Of a DNA stretch of 64,000 nucleotides, positions 49,853-59,618 are shown in pieces. The notes under the pieces were generated by a model. It ran no database searches and was not told the DNA's origin. It was given only the letters and a program-made list of their open reading frames with translations. Positions within the stretch are counted from its first letter, which is position 1, and each line of letters starts with the position of its first letter. The translations under genes and the position numbers were made by a program. Source of the DNA: Acidimicrobiaceae bacterium (GTDB taxonomy: Bacteria > Actinomycetota > Acidimicrobiia > Acidimicrobiales > RAAP-2); the NCBI GenBank assembly GCA_003133325.1, contig PKXA01000111.1, positions 62,001 to 126,000 on the forward strand, written 5' to 3'.

Positions 49853-51327
49853 CGACAGGGGCCACGACCACCGGTGATCGCGCCGACCATCGTGTGCCCG
49901 AGTGGGACGCGCTGTTCATCGGCGGTCGCTGGGCCCCCCGGCCTATGAGTCCGGCCATCGAAGTGGTCTCACCCCACGACGCTCACGTCGTCGGTCGGGC
50001 TCCGATGGCCACCCCCGATGACGTGGACCTGGCGGTGGCGAGCGCTCGCCATGCCTTCGACACCGGGCCCTGGCCGCACCTCGAGCCCAGTGAGCGAGTG
50101 GCGCTGCTCCGGCGATTCGCGGATGTCTACGAAGCCCGACAAGAGGAGATGGCTCTGCTCATCACCGCGGAGATGGGCTCGCCGGTCACTTTCTCCAGGC
50201 TCGCCCAGGCGTGGGCCCCATGGTCGCTCCTCGATGTGACGCTCGGTCTCGCCTCCCTCATCGAGTGGGAGGAGGAGCGACCGGGTCTGTTCGGTCGCAC
50301 GCTCGTCCGGCGCGAACCGGTGGGCGTGGTGGCGGCGATTGCCCCATGGAATGTGCCCCAGATGACCATCATGTCGAAGCTGGCCCCGGCGTTGGTCGCC
50401 GGGTGCACGGTGGTGGTCAAGCCCTCGCCCGAGACCCCGCTCGATGCGTTGCTCATGGCCGAGTGGATCGCCGAGGCCGGGCTCCCCGAAGGGGTGGTCA
50501 GTGTGCTGCCGGCGGGACGGGAGGTCGGGGAGTACCTGGTCTCCCACCCCGGGATCGACAAGGTCGCCTTCACCGGTTCGACAGTCGCCGGCCGGCGCAT
50601 CGGTTCGATATGTGGAGACCAGATCAAGCGGGTGGGCCTCGAGCTGGGTGGCAAGTCGGCGGCGATCATTCTGGACGACGCCGATCTGGCCGGGGTCGCC
50701 ACCGGGCTGCGTTTCGCCTCTTTCATGAACAGTGGACAGGCGTGCGCCGCCCAGACCCGGGTGCTCGCCCCCCGACATCGCCACGACGAGGTGGCCGATG
50801 CCCTGGGCGAGGTGGCCCGGAGCCTGGTCGTGGGCAACCCGTTCGAAGAGGCCACCGAGATCGGGCCGATGGTCTCGCGACGCCATCAGAACCGGGTTTC
50901 GGGCTACATCGCGCTCGGGATCGACGAGGGTGCCCGGGTGGTGGCCGGCGGTCCCGGCGAACCCGACGGCTTGGGCGGGGGCTGCTACGTGCGTCCGACC
51001 GTCTTTGCCTCCGTCGAGAATTCCATGAGGATCGCCAGTGAGGAGATCTTCGGCCCGGTGGTGGTGGTCATCCCGTACGACGGCGAGGAGGAGGCGGTGC
51101 GCATCGCCAACGAATCGGAGTATGGACTGGCTGGTTCCGTCTGGACGGGCGATCAGTCGCACGGGCTCGAGGTGGCTCGCCGAATCCGGACCGGGACCAT
51201 CGGCATCAACAAGTATGCGCCCGACCTTTCCAGCCCCTTCGGCGGATACAAGGCGAGTGGCATCGGTCGGGAGTACGGGAGAGAGGGGCTCGAGGAGTAC
51301 TTCGAGCTGAAGTCCATTGCCCCGTGA
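49849..51327 (+). CDS. Aldehyde dehydrogenase
   Basis: APWNVPQMTIMSKLAPALVAGC, FTGSTVAGRRIG, LELGGKSAAIILDDAD, NSGQACAAQTR; GTGA overlap with P450. Confidence 0.94.
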   Translation: MTTGATTTGDRADHRVPEWDALFIGGRWAPRPMSPAIEVVSPHDAHVVGRAPMATPDDVDLAVASARHAFDTGPWPHLEPSERVALLRRFADVYEARQEEMALLITAEMGSPVTFSRLAQAWAPWSLLDVTLGLASLIEWEEERPGLFGRTLVRREPVGVVAAIAPWNVPQMTIMSKLAPALVAGCTVVVKPSPETPLDALLMAEWIAEAGLPEGVVSVLPAGREVGEYLVSHPGIDKVAFTGSTVAGRRIGSICGDQIKRVGLELGGKSAAIILDDADLAGVATGLRFASFMNSGQACAAQTRVLAPRHRHDEVADALGEVARSLVVGNPFEEATEIGPMVSRRHQNRVSGYIALGIDEGARVVAGGPGEPDGLGGGCYVRPTVFASVENSMRIASEEIFGPVVVVIPYDGEEEAVRIANESEYGLAGSVWTGDQSHGLEVARRIRTGTIGINKYAPDLSSPFGGYKASGIGREYGREGLEEYFELKSIAP

Positions 51328-52960
51328 GGCTTTTGCGACGGCTGCGGAAGTTGTGCTGGCCCGGGCCAACGACACCAACCCCGGTTTGGTGTTCGAGGGT
51401 GAGTGTTGGACCTGGGCCGAAGTGGTGGCCGAGATGTCGGCCCGGGCCACCTGGCTTCGTGAGTTCACCGCCGGTCGCCCGCCCCATGTGGGGATTTTGC
51501 TTGACAATGTCCCCGAGTACCTATTCGCCCTTGGGGCGACAATCCTGTCGGGGTCGGTCCTCGTCGGCCTGAACTCGACCCGGCGGGGCGGTGAACTGGC
51601 CACCGACATCATTCACACCGACTGTGCGGTCATCCTCACCGATGCCGAGCACCGACCCCTGCTCGAGGGACTCGACCTCTCGTCGACCCGGATTGTCGAA
51701 GTTGACGACCCTCCTTCCATCACCGGTGGCAAGGATCCGGAGACGTTCGCCGCGTCTCCTGACGACCTTGCCCTGCTGTTGTTCACCTCCGGCTCCACCG
51801 GTGCACCCAAGGCAGTGCGGGTCACCCAGGGCAGGATCGCCCGGTCGGCCCCCGGTTTCGGATTCTCGTCCGCCGACGTGATGTACTGCGCCATGCCGCT
51901 CTTCCATGGCAACGCGCTCTTCTCGAGCGTGTTTCCCGCCATGGGGTGCGGAGCCTCCCTGGTGCTCCGCCGCCGATTCTCAGCCTCGGAGTGCATGCCG
52001 GAAATCCGGGCAACCTCGGCCACCTTCTTCGCCACCATCGGGCGTGCACTCTCGTTCGTCGTGGGCACGCCGCCCGACCCCCACGACCGCGATCATCATC
52101 TCCGGTTCGTTCTCGCCCCCGAGTCCTCCCTTTCCGACATGGCGGCGTTCGAAGATCGATTCGGTTGCAAAGTCTTTTCCGGTTACGGCTCCAGTGAGAA
52201 CGCAGTGATCTTCGTCCCCAAGCCCGGGCTCCCTCCTGACGCTCTCGGGGTTCCCTTGGAGGGTCTCGATGTGGCCATCGTGAATCCGGCAACGGGGGAG
52301 GAGTGCGAAGCCGCGCGATTCGACGGGTTCGGGAAGTTGTTGAATGCCGGTGACGCCACCGGGGAGATTGTGGGCCGGAACGCCCTCGGGCGCTTCGAGG
52401 GGTATTACAACAACCCCGAGGCGAGCCGAGAACGGTCGCGTGGTGGCTGGTACTGGTCAGGTGACCTCGGCTATCGCGACGAGCAGGGTGTGTTCTTCTT
52501 CGCCGGGCGGACCATCGATTGGTTGCGGGTGGACGGCGAGAACTTCGCCTCGGCCCCTCTCGAACGCATGCTGGCCCGATTCGAGGGGGTGACCGGCGTG
52601 GCCGTATTCGGCGTCCCCGATGAGCGAACCGCCGATGATCAGGTCATGGCCGTCGTCGAACTCGATGACCCGACCAGGTTCGACCCATCGGCGTTCGACG
52701 AGTTCCTCGCCGCCCAGCCCGACCTGGGAACCAAGTGGGCACCCCGCTACGTCCGGGTGATGGGCGCCCTACCGGTGGGCGCCACCAACAAGGTCGACAA
52801 GCGGGCGTTGAGAGAGAGGGGCTGGCGGATCGACGACCCGGTCTACTGGCGGCCCGATCGACGCGCGTCCCTCCGGTTGATGTCCCCCGGTGACGTGGCC
52901 GGCCTCGAGGCTTCGTTCGGGCTCCACCGTCAGGTCGACCATCAGGGAGCGGATACATGA
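51317..52960 (+). CDS. Acyl-CoA synthetase (AMP-binding, CaiC-like)
   Basis: LLFTSGSTGAPKAVRVT, GYGSSENAV, GDLGYRDEQGVFFFAGRTIDWLRVDGENFASAPLE. Confidence 0.9.
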   Translation: MPREAFATAAEVVLARANDTNPGLVFEGECWTWAEVVAEMSARATWLREFTAGRPPHVGILLDNVPEYLFALGATILSGSVLVGLNSTRRGGELATDIIHTDCAVILTDAEHRPLLEGLDLSSTRIVEVDDPPSITGGKDPETFAASPDDLALLLFTSGSTGAPKAVRVTQGRIARSAPGFGFSSADVMYCAMPLFHGNALFSSVFPAMGCGASLVLRRRFSASECMPEIRATSATFFATIGRALSFVVGTPPDPHDRDHHLRFVLAPESSLSDMAAFEDRFGCKVFSGYGSSENAVIFVPKPGLPPDALGVPLEGLDVAIVNPATGEECEAARFDGFGKLLNAGDATGEIVGRNALGRFEGYYNNPEASRERSRGGWYWSGDLGYRDEQGVFFFAGRTIDWLRVDGENFASAPLERMLARFEGVTGVAVFGVPDERTADDQVMAVVELDDPTRFDPSAFDEFLAAQPDLGTKWAPRYVRVMGALPVGATNKVDKRALRERGWRIDDPVYWRPDRRASLRLMSPGDVAGLEASFGLHRQVDHQGADT

Positions 52961-52992
52961 GATGAGTCGCTGCTGACAGGCCACAATGGTGC

Positions 52993-54045
52993 ATGCCTAT
53001 AAGCGTGCGGTATGGCCAGAGTGCCGGCGGTCGCCAGATGCGGACGGCCAAGAGGCTGCGTTCGGGGCTGATCGGGCTGTTGGTGGTGCTGGTTGCGGGC
53101 ACCGTGGGCTATGTACTGTTCGGATACGGGGTCATCGACGCGATCTTTCAGACGATCATCACCGTCACCACCGTGGGGTTCGGTGAGGTCCACCGTTTCG
53201 GGACGGGCCAGGAGTTATTCACCATCTTCCTGATCGTCACCGGAGTCGGGACGGCTGCGTACACGTTCAGCGTGATGATCGAGACACTCGTCGAGGGTTA
53301 CCTCGCCGACGAATTCGGGAGGCGGAGAATGGAACGTCAGATCAGGGAGATGCGGAATCATGTGGTCCTCTGCGGCTGGGGTCGAGTGGGACAGGCGATC
53401 GCCCGTTACCTGCTGACCTCGAACGATGACGTGGTGGTGGTCGATACCTCCGCCGAACGGGTTGCCACGGTGGGAGGCCCGGCCGTGTGTGGCGATGCCA
53501 CCGACGAGGATGTCCTACGCTCTGCCGGCATCGATCGCGCCCGGGTGCTCATTACCGCTCTCAACGGTGATGCCGACAACCTCTACGTGACCTTGACGGG
53601 CCGGTCGATGCGTCCTGACCTGTTCATCGTCTCCCGAATCGCCTCGGAATCCGCCGCCGCCAAGCTGATTCAGGCGGGTGCCGACCGGGTTGTGAATCCG
53701 CAGGACCTCGGCGGCGCTCGCATGGCGGCGCTCGCCGTGCAACCTCACGTTGCGGAGTTCCTCGATGTCGTCATGCACGACGGCAGTCTCGAGTTCCGCC
53801 TCGAGCAGATAGATGTGCCCGCCCGCTCATCGCTGGTCGGCCAGACGTTGCGCAGTGCACGGGTCCACGCCCACACCGGTGCTCTCGTTCTCGCGCTCCG
53901 GCATCCCGGTGAGGCATTTCGCACCAACCCGCCTCCCGAAGCTGAGGTCGAAGCGGGAGATGTCCTGGTGGTGATCGGCAACGTGGAACAGATCGAGTCC
54001 CTCCGCTCCCTGGCCGAGAGCGAGGAGCTCCCGGGCGAGAACTGA
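52993..54045 (+). CDS. Two-TM potassium channel with TrkA-N/TrkA-C (RCK) domains
   Basis: Selectivity filter TVTTVGFGEV; NHVVLCGWGRVGQAIARYL..VVVDTSAERV Rossmann; C-terminal TrkA-C-like. Confidence 0.9.
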   Translation: MPISVRYGQSAGGRQMRTAKRLRSGLIGLLVVLVAGTVGYVLFGYGVIDAIFQTIITVTTVGFGEVHRFGTGQELFTIFLIVTGVGTAAYTFSVMIETLVEGYLADEFGRRRMERQIREMRNHVVLCGWGRVGQAIARYLLTSNDDVVVVDTSAERVATVGGPAVCGDATDEDVLRSAGIDRARVLITALNGDADNLYVTLTGRSMRPDLFIVSRIASESAAAKLIQAGADRVVNPQDLGGARMAALAVQPHVAEFLDVVMHDGSLEFRLEQIDVPARSSLVGQTLRSARVHAHTGALVLALRHPGEAFRTNPPPEAEVEAGDVLVVIGNVEQIESLRSLAESEELPGEN

Positions 54046-54047
54046 CT

Positions 54048-54605
54048 TCAGCGCAGCCGGGCCGTCCACTCCCCGATGGTGGTGACGTCGGCCTGCCTCG
54101 GAAACACCTTCTCGGTGAGCACCCGGTGGACTTCCTCGTCGCCGTCCCGGCAACCGTCGGCCAGCACCACCAGCCGGTAGTCGAGATCTGCTGCCTGGCG
54201 GAGGGTGGAGAGCACCACTCCGCTGGTAGCGACCCCGGCCAGCACCAGAGTGTCCACGTCTGCGGCACGGAGCACAACCTCGAGGTCGCTGCCGGTGAAG
54301 GCGCTGACTCGCCGTTTGACGACCACGATATCGCTGTCCTGCGGTTCGAGGCCGGGGTGGAGGTCGCTGGCCGGGTCGGTGTCGACGAACCCGCCGCCGG
54401 CGGTGAGTGCGGAGAAGGTCCTGTTCCGTGCGGACACCTCGGGATGACCTCGACGGAACCCGACCTTCACCCATATCACCGGTAGCCCCGCGGTCCCGGC
54501 TGCGTCGGCGGCGGCGGTGATCCGCGGCACGAAGCCGGTATCGGTGACGTAGCGGTCGACGATGCCGGCTTGCAGGTCCATCAGCAACAGGGCAGGCGTG
54601 GTCAT
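54048..54605 (-). CDS. Isochorismatase-like cysteine hydrolase
   Basis: MTTPALLLMDLQAGIVDRY, VVKRRVSAFTGSDLEVVLRAADVDTLVLAGVATSGVVLSTLRQAADLDYRLVVLADGC; usual nucleophilic Cys position reads ATSGVV. Confidence 0.85.
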   Translation of the reverse strand: MTTPALLLMDLQAGIVDRYVTDTGFVPRITAAADAAGTAGLPVIWVKVGFRRGHPEVSARNRTFSALTAGGGFVDTDPASDLHPGLEPQDSDIVVVKRRVSAFTGSDLEVVLRAADVDTLVLAGVATSGVVLSTLRQAADLDYRLVVLADGCRDGDEEVHRVLTEKVFPRQADVTTIGEWTARLR

Positions 54606-54637
54606 GGCGAACTCCTTACCTGATCGCACCGGCGACC

Positions 54638-54901
54638 TTATCGGGACGGACGTGACCCACAGCGCAACCGGTCCGCCCAGGCTGCCCCGTCCAGTTGGCG
54701 ATCCATCCGGGAGCAGAATGCGCGGTGCATGGCGACGAGGTCGTCGTCACCGGATCGCTCCGCTCAGTACGCGGTCTCGATTGCGTCCCGCATCAGGGAG
54801 GAGACGGATCGACCCGTGCGGGTGGCCACCGTGTCGAGGGCTCGCCGTTCCTCGATCGTGAGCGAGTTCTGAGTCCGCAGCATGATGTGGTCCTGCGGCA
54901 T
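54638..54901 (-). pseudogene. Ribbon-helix-helix (CopG/Arc-type) protein gene interrupted by in-frame TGA (54764-54766)
   Basis: MPQDHIMLRTQNSLTIEERRALDTVATRTGRSVSSLMRDAIETAY* then same frame AERSGDDDLVAMHRAFCSRMDRQLDGAAWADRLRCGSRPSR*; 88 codons total in frame. Not in the supplied ORF track. Confidence 0.7.
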
Positions 54902-54933
54902 GCTGACCGCGTGGTGCGGGCGACATCACAGAG

Positions 54934-55015
54934 TGCGGGCGAGAGGACTCGAACCTCCACCCCCGAAGGGACCGGGACCTAAACCCGGCGCGTCTGCCAA
55001 TTCCGCCACACCCGC
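54934..55015 (-). tRNA. tRNA-Leu (anticodon UAG)
   Basis: Reverse strand GCGGGTGTGGCGGAATTGGCAGACGCGCCGGGTTTAGGTCCCGGTCCCTTCGGGGGTGGAGGTTCGAGTCCTCTCGCCCGCA; acceptor, anticodon (CCGGG-TTTAGGT-CCCGG), variable and T arms present; no encoded CCA. Confidence 0.95.
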
Positions 55016-55089
55016 AAGACCGACAATCTACCAAGCCGGGTTTCTCCGGTTCACGAGAACGCTTTGCCCCGCTGGCTATAGTCGTCGGA

Positions 55090-56250
55090 ATGCCCGCATC
55101 GACCCCGTCCGAGCCCACGGCGGCCCCCTCAGGAACCGAGTCCACATCGCCGGTGGTCCCGAAGGAACCCCTGTCGCCGAAGCCGGACGAGCTCGACGCC
55201 GCCGAGCGTGCCGAGTACCTCGCCGAGGTGATGGCCGAGATCGACGCCGAGGTCAGGCACCGACGGGCGTCGGGTGATCTGCCCGCCGGCCTCGAACGGG
55301 AACTCGACGAGCTCTTCCTCGAGTTCTCACCCGTCGGCCTGCAGGGCAAGGCCCGGTTACGCGAGAACTTGGCGTTGGTGGATGGGGCCGCCTACGTCGA
55401 TATTGCCGTGCCGGTCGAGTCCGAGAAGAAGATAGGTGTTTACATCAAGCGACTGATCCGCAAGTCGCTGAACTGGTATCTCGGTTTCATAGTTCATCAG
55501 GTCGTGAAGTTCGCGTGGGCGGTTTCCCGGATGTTCCATCTCGTCGTGGACCACATCGAGGACATCGAGACGACCGTGGAGTCTTTGCGCATTCCCGAAC
55601 TTCCCGCCACCGCCGTCCCTGTCACCGACCCCGGGGCCAGCTGGTGGGCGGACCAGGCCCTCGCAGCAGTGTCGGGGACCCGGGGCCGGGTTCTTCACGC
55701 CGAGTGCGGGAACGGGTCGTTGGTAGCGCGTTTCATCGCCGATGGAGTGGACGCCTACGGGGTGGACCCGGTGGAGACGACTATCGAACCGGCCATCGAA
55801 CGGGGCTTGGATGTGCGGGCAGAGGCGGCCCTTGATCATCTCGAGGTGGTGGCCGAGGAAGCGTTGGCCGGGATCGTGTTGAGCGGTTCGGTCCAGTGGC
55901 TTCACCCCAATGAGCGCGATCGCCTCATCGCCCTGGCTTCGTCCCGATTGGCAGTCGACGGCGTCCTCGTACTTCACTCCGCCACCCCGGAGGCGTGGCG
56001 ACGGAGCACGTCACCACTGGTGGCGGACTTGGCTCCCGGTCATCCGCTCCACGCCGACACCTGGACCCACGTGCTGGCGGCCTTCGGGCTGTCCCGAACC
56101 GCACTTCACACCGGGGGCGAAGACCGGCGACTCGATCGTCTGGCGACATCGAGCACCGATGCCACCACCATCAACGCAGCCATCGATACGGTCAACGATC
56201 TGTTGTTGGGACCCGGCGAGTACCTGCTGGTTGCCGTACGGGCTCGGTGA
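55090..56250 (+). CDS. SAM-methyltransferase-like protein of polysaccharide cluster
   Basis: GRVLHAECGNGSLVARFIADGVDAYGVDPVE class I MTase-like region; VADLAPGHPLHADTWTHVLAAFG tail as in polysaccharide-cluster methyltransferases. Confidence 0.75.
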   Translation: MPASTPSEPTAAPSGTESTSPVVPKEPLSPKPDELDAAERAEYLAEVMAEIDAEVRHRRASGDLPAGLERELDELFLEFSPVGLQGKARLRENLALVDGAAYVDIAVPVESEKKIGVYIKRLIRKSLNWYLGFIVHQVVKFAWAVSRMFHLVVDHIEDIETTVESLRIPELPATAVPVTDPGASWWADQALAAVSGTRGRVLHAECGNGSLVARFIADGVDAYGVDPVETTIEPAIERGLDVRAEAALDHLEVVAEEALAGIVLSGSVQWLHPNERDRLIALASSRLAVDGVLVLHSATPEAWRRSTSPLVADLAPGHPLHADTWTHVLAAFGLSRTALHTGGEDRRLDRLATSSTDATTINAAIDTVNDLLLGPGEYLLVAVRAR

Positions 56251-57347
56251 CCACCGTTCACCAGTTCGTCCCGGCGCTCCTCCCTCGGGACGCCACCGGC
56301 GATCACACCCTCGCCTTGCGCGACACCTTCCGCAATGCAGGGTGGACCTCGGACATCTACGTCGAGGCGGCCCACGACGAGCTCCTCACCGAAGCCACCT
56401 ACTTCGAGGAGTACCCCGATCATGCGCAACCCGGCGACGTCCTCCTCTATCAGTTGAGTACCGCATCGCCGGTGGCCGACTTCCTGTTGGGCCGGCCCGA
56501 GACCCTGGTGCTCGATTATCACAACATCACTCCGGCCAGCTTCTACGAAGGTTGGGAAGAGAACACCGCGGAAAAGGTGGCGTTGGCCCGGCGACAGATG
56601 GCCGAGCTGGCACCGCGGGCAACGTTGGGCATCGCCGACTCAGCCTTCAATGCGGCCGAGCTCCAGGCTTTCGGCTGTCCCGAGACCGAGATCGTGCCCA
56701 TCCTCACCGACATCGACGCCTGGGCGAGCCGGCATCTCGTCGATGCCGCCGAGGCGGCACGATTGAAGGAGTCCCACGGCACCGGCGCCCGGCTGCTGTT
56801 TGTCGGTCGCCTGTCGCCCAACAAGAACCAGCATCTGTTGGTGGAGATGCTCTGGCTCTATCGGCGGTGGTACGACCCCGAGGCGCGCTTGGCATTGGTG
56901 GGGCCGGCCATCACCGGCACCTACGCCCGGGCGGTGATGGAGTATGCCGAGGAGTTGGGACTGTCGGGGGCTGTCGACCACGGAGAGAACCTGACTCCGG
57001 CCCAACTTGCCGCCTGGTATTCGGATGCCGACGTGTTCGTCTGCCTGTCCGACCACGAGGGGTTCTGCATCCCTCTCCTCGAGGCCATGCACTTCGATCT
57101 GCCCATCGTGGCTTTCGCAGCCGGCGCGGTGCCCGAGACCCTGGGCCAGGCCGGGATCCTGATCGACTCGAAGCGTCCCAGCCTGGTGGCGGCGGCCGTC
57201 CATCGGGCGCGGGGTGATGCGTCGTTGGCCGAGCACCTGGCCGAGCAGGGGCGCCGGCGTCTTGATGCGTTCGGCGTGGCTGCCACCCGAGCCCGGTTCA
57301 TCGAAGTGGTGGGCGGGCTCGAGGCCGACCGGGCGGTCAGCGGGTGA
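56247..57347 (+). CDS. GT4-type glycosyltransferase
   Basis: VTTVHQFVPALLPRDATGDHTLALRDTFRNAGW..., LLFVGRLSPNKNQHLLVEML, VCLSDHEGFCIPLLEAM; GTGA overlap. Confidence 0.9.
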   Translation: MTTVHQFVPALLPRDATGDHTLALRDTFRNAGWTSDIYVEAAHDELLTEATYFEEYPDHAQPGDVLLYQLSTASPVADFLLGRPETLVLDYHNITPASFYEGWEENTAEKVALARRQMAELAPRATLGIADSAFNAAELQAFGCPETEIVPILTDIDAWASRHLVDAAEAARLKESHGTGARLLFVGRLSPNKNQHLLVEMLWLYRRWYDPEARLALVGPAITGTYARAVMEYAEELGLSGAVDHGENLTPAQLAAWYSDADVFVCLSDHEGFCIPLLEAMHFDLPIVAFAAGAVPETLGQAGILIDSKRPSLVAAAVHRARGDASLAEHLAEQGRRRLDAFGVAATRARFIEVVGGLEADRAVSG

Positions 57348-58591
57348 AACTCGCATTTGTCACCCCGCGGTACGGATCCGAGGTCATCGGCGGGGCGGAG
57401 ACGGCGGCTCGCATGCTGGCCGAAAGGATGAGCCTGCGTCCCGACTGGGACGTGGAGATCCTCACCAGCTGTGCGCTGGACCATCTCACCTGGGAGAACA
57501 CCGAGCCGGCGGGAACGTCGTCGGTGAACGGGGTCACCGTGCGGAGATTCCCCACCGCCAGTCGACGATTGCTCGAATACTTCGAACTCGACGGCAGGCT
57601 GCGGGTGTCGCCGACCACCGCCAGCCTGGCCGAGTCCCGTAGATGGGTTGCGCTCAATGGGCCGATGTGCCCGGAGTTGGTCGACGCCGTCGCCACCAGC
57701 GATGCCGATGTCATTGCGTGCTATCCCTATCTGTTTGCCACCACCGTCGATGCCATCGCCGCCGCCCGGGTCCCCACCGTCCTCCACCCGGCCGCTCACG
57801 ATGAGCCGGCGCTGTACCTGAAGGCGTTCCAGCAGAGTTTTCGGGATATCGACGGACTCGTCTACCACACCCGAGCCGAACGGGATCTGATGGAGCACGT
57901 CTTCGGAATTGGTGCCAAACCCCAGATCGTGCTCGGGCTCGGGGTGAACGAGCCGGCAGGCGACGGGAGGCGTGGAGGGGAGATTCTCGGGATCGGCGAC
58001 CGTCCCTATCTCTGCTACCTGGGCCGGGTCGACGAACACAAAGGGTGCGGGATGCTCGCCGAGTACTTCGCCCACTACAAGGACCGCCACCCAGGTGACC
58101 TTGTCCTGGCCTTCGTCGGCCCGGTGTCGGACAAGGCACCCGAGCATCCCGACATGGTCGTCACCGGCACGGTCTCCGAGGCCGAGAAGTGGGACATCCT
58201 GGCCGACGCCCAGGTGATGGTCTCGCCTTCTGCCTATGAGTCGTTCTCACTGGTTCTGTTGGAGGCATGGACCCTCGACGTTCCCGTCCTGGTGAACGCC
58301 GGATGTGCCGCCACCATGGAGCACTGTCGTCGGTCCGGGGGTGGCTTGTACTTCGAGTCCTACCGGACGTTCGAAGCCACGGTGGACAGGCTGGTGGGGG
58401 ACGCGGAGACCAGGGCGCGACTTGGCTGCGCCGGCCGGGACTATACCGAGCGGTACTACCGTTGGCCCTCGATCATCGATCGCTACGCTGAGTTTCTGCA
58501 GGCAGTGGTGTCCCGAGGTCCCCGCACGTCGATTCGCACCGGCCGACTTCCCCTGGTGACGGGCGGTCCGGCCTACGAACGAGGAGGATGA
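57344..58591 (+). CDS. GT4-type glycosyltransferase
   Basis: MKLAFVTPRYGSEVIGGAETAARMLAERM..., YLCYLGRVDEHKGCGMLAEYF, VMVSPSAYESFSLVLLEAW. Confidence 0.92.
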   Translation: MKLAFVTPRYGSEVIGGAETAARMLAERMSLRPDWDVEILTSCALDHLTWENTEPAGTSSVNGVTVRRFPTASRRLLEYFELDGRLRVSPTTASLAESRRWVALNGPMCPELVDAVATSDADVIACYPYLFATTVDAIAAARVPTVLHPAAHDEPALYLKAFQQSFRDIDGLVYHTRAERDLMEHVFGIGAKPQIVLGLGVNEPAGDGRRGGEILGIGDRPYLCYLGRVDEHKGCGMLAEYFAHYKDRHPGDLVLAFVGPVSDKAPEHPDMVVTGTVSEAEKWDILADAQVMVSPSAYESFSLVLLEAWTLDVPVLVNAGCAATMEHCRRSGGGLYFESYRTFEATVDRLVGDAETRARLGCAGRDYTERYYRWPSIIDRYAEFLQAVVSRGPRTSIRTGRLPLVTGGPAYERGG

Positions 58592-58595
58592 GCCG

Positions 58596-59618
58596 ATGAC
58601 TCCCGAGGATGGCATTCCCGACGCCACCGTCTCCGACGATGGCCCCGAACCCGACGATGCCACCGTCTCCGACGATGGCCCCGAACCCGACGAGGTGGAA
58701 TTGCTGGCGGGGTTCGACCGGTTGCGTCCTCAGGGCGGCCTGAAGTGGGGGTTCGACGATGCCATGCGCCGGCTTTCCGAGCGAGGGACGGGCACGGGAG
58801 CCGCGGGCATCCCCTGGGAAGGACTGCCGGAGGATCTCTGGCAGCGCGGACGATCGGCGCGGATCGGACAGCGGTTTGTGGGGGACGTGGCCGGGGTACT
58901 CGCTTCCACCCTCGCCGCGGACGCCCGAAGAGCCGCCGACGCGGCCATGGATGACCGACTGGTTGCCACCTGGGACGCGCTCCGTTACCTGGCCGCCCGG
59001 ATGGAGTCCCTTGCCTCGCGGGTGGACCCCATCGGCGCCCTGCTGGACGAGCCTCTGGAGCCCATGCCCGAACCCGACGTGTCGGTGTGGTCCGACATGC
59101 TGGCCGGGTGGTTCGGGTCCCCGCACAGTTCGGGGCCGGTCATCGTGGGCGAGTCGGGCGATGGGGAACTGACCGCCACGCTGCGACGCGCCGGTCACCG
59201 GGTGTGCGGAGTGGAACCTCGGGGGTGGGAAGTCTGGCGAACCTTCGGGGATCCCGGGCCCGAGGACTGTGTGGTCTTCAGCGAGGTGGCGGAGTTTCTC
59301 GCCTCGGCGGAGGACAACAGCGTGTCAGGGGTGGTTCTGGTCGGAGTCGTCGACCGGCTCGAGCTCTCCGGCAAACTGGGTCTGTTGGGGAACACCGTGC
59401 GGGCGGTGGGTCCGGCGGGGACAGTTGTGCTGTTGGTCAGCGACCAGGCGGCCTGGGAGGGGAGCCTTCCGGCAGTGGCCCGGGATCTGGCTCCGGGACG
59501 CCCGCTGCATCCCGAGACGTGGCTCTTTCTGCTTCGGCGTTTCGGAGTGGTGGATCTGCAGTGGCACCCGTCGCCGGATGGCTCCATGCACGCGTTGGTG
59601 GGGACGGTGGGCCGATGA
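58596..59618 (+). CDS. Divergent methyltransferase-like protein (paralog of the 55090 protein C-terminal half)
   Basis: VARDLAPGRPLHPETWLFLLRRFG matches VADLAPGHPLHADTWTHVLAAFG; degenerate SAM region; N-terminal 12-aa tandem repeat. Confidence 0.6.
   Translation: MTPEDGIPDATVSDDGPEPDDATVSDDGPEPDEVELLAGFDRLRPQGGLKWGFDDAMRRLSERGTGTGAAGIPWEGLPEDLWQRGRSARIGQRFVGDVAGVLASTLAADARRAADAAMDDRLVATWDALRYLAARMESLASRVDPIGALLDEPLEPMPEPDVSVWSDMLAGWFGSPHSSGPVIVGESGDGELTATLRRAGHRVCGVEPRGWEVWRTFGDPGPEDCVVFSEVAEFLASAEDNSVSGVVLVGVVDRLELSGKLGLLGNTVRAVGPAGTVVLLVSDQAAWEGSLPAVARDLAPGRPLHPETWLFLLRRFGVVDLQWHPSPDGSMHALVGTVGR
58620..58691 (+). repeat. 36-bp tandem duplication encoding DATVSDDGPEPD x2
   Basis: Units 58620-58655 and 58656-58691 differ at one base (gac/gat). 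Confidence 0.92.

Noticed and set aside
4127-52960. AMP-binding enzymes as parts of an NRPS/PKS cluster
   Set aside because: No carrier, condensation or ketosynthase modules; all are stand-alone acyl-CoA synthetases in beta-oxidation contexts.
54882-55277. Plus-strand ORF of 131 aa spanning the tRNA
   Set aside because: Covers the tRNA-Leu antisense and the 5' part of the 55090 gene; no protein-like features.
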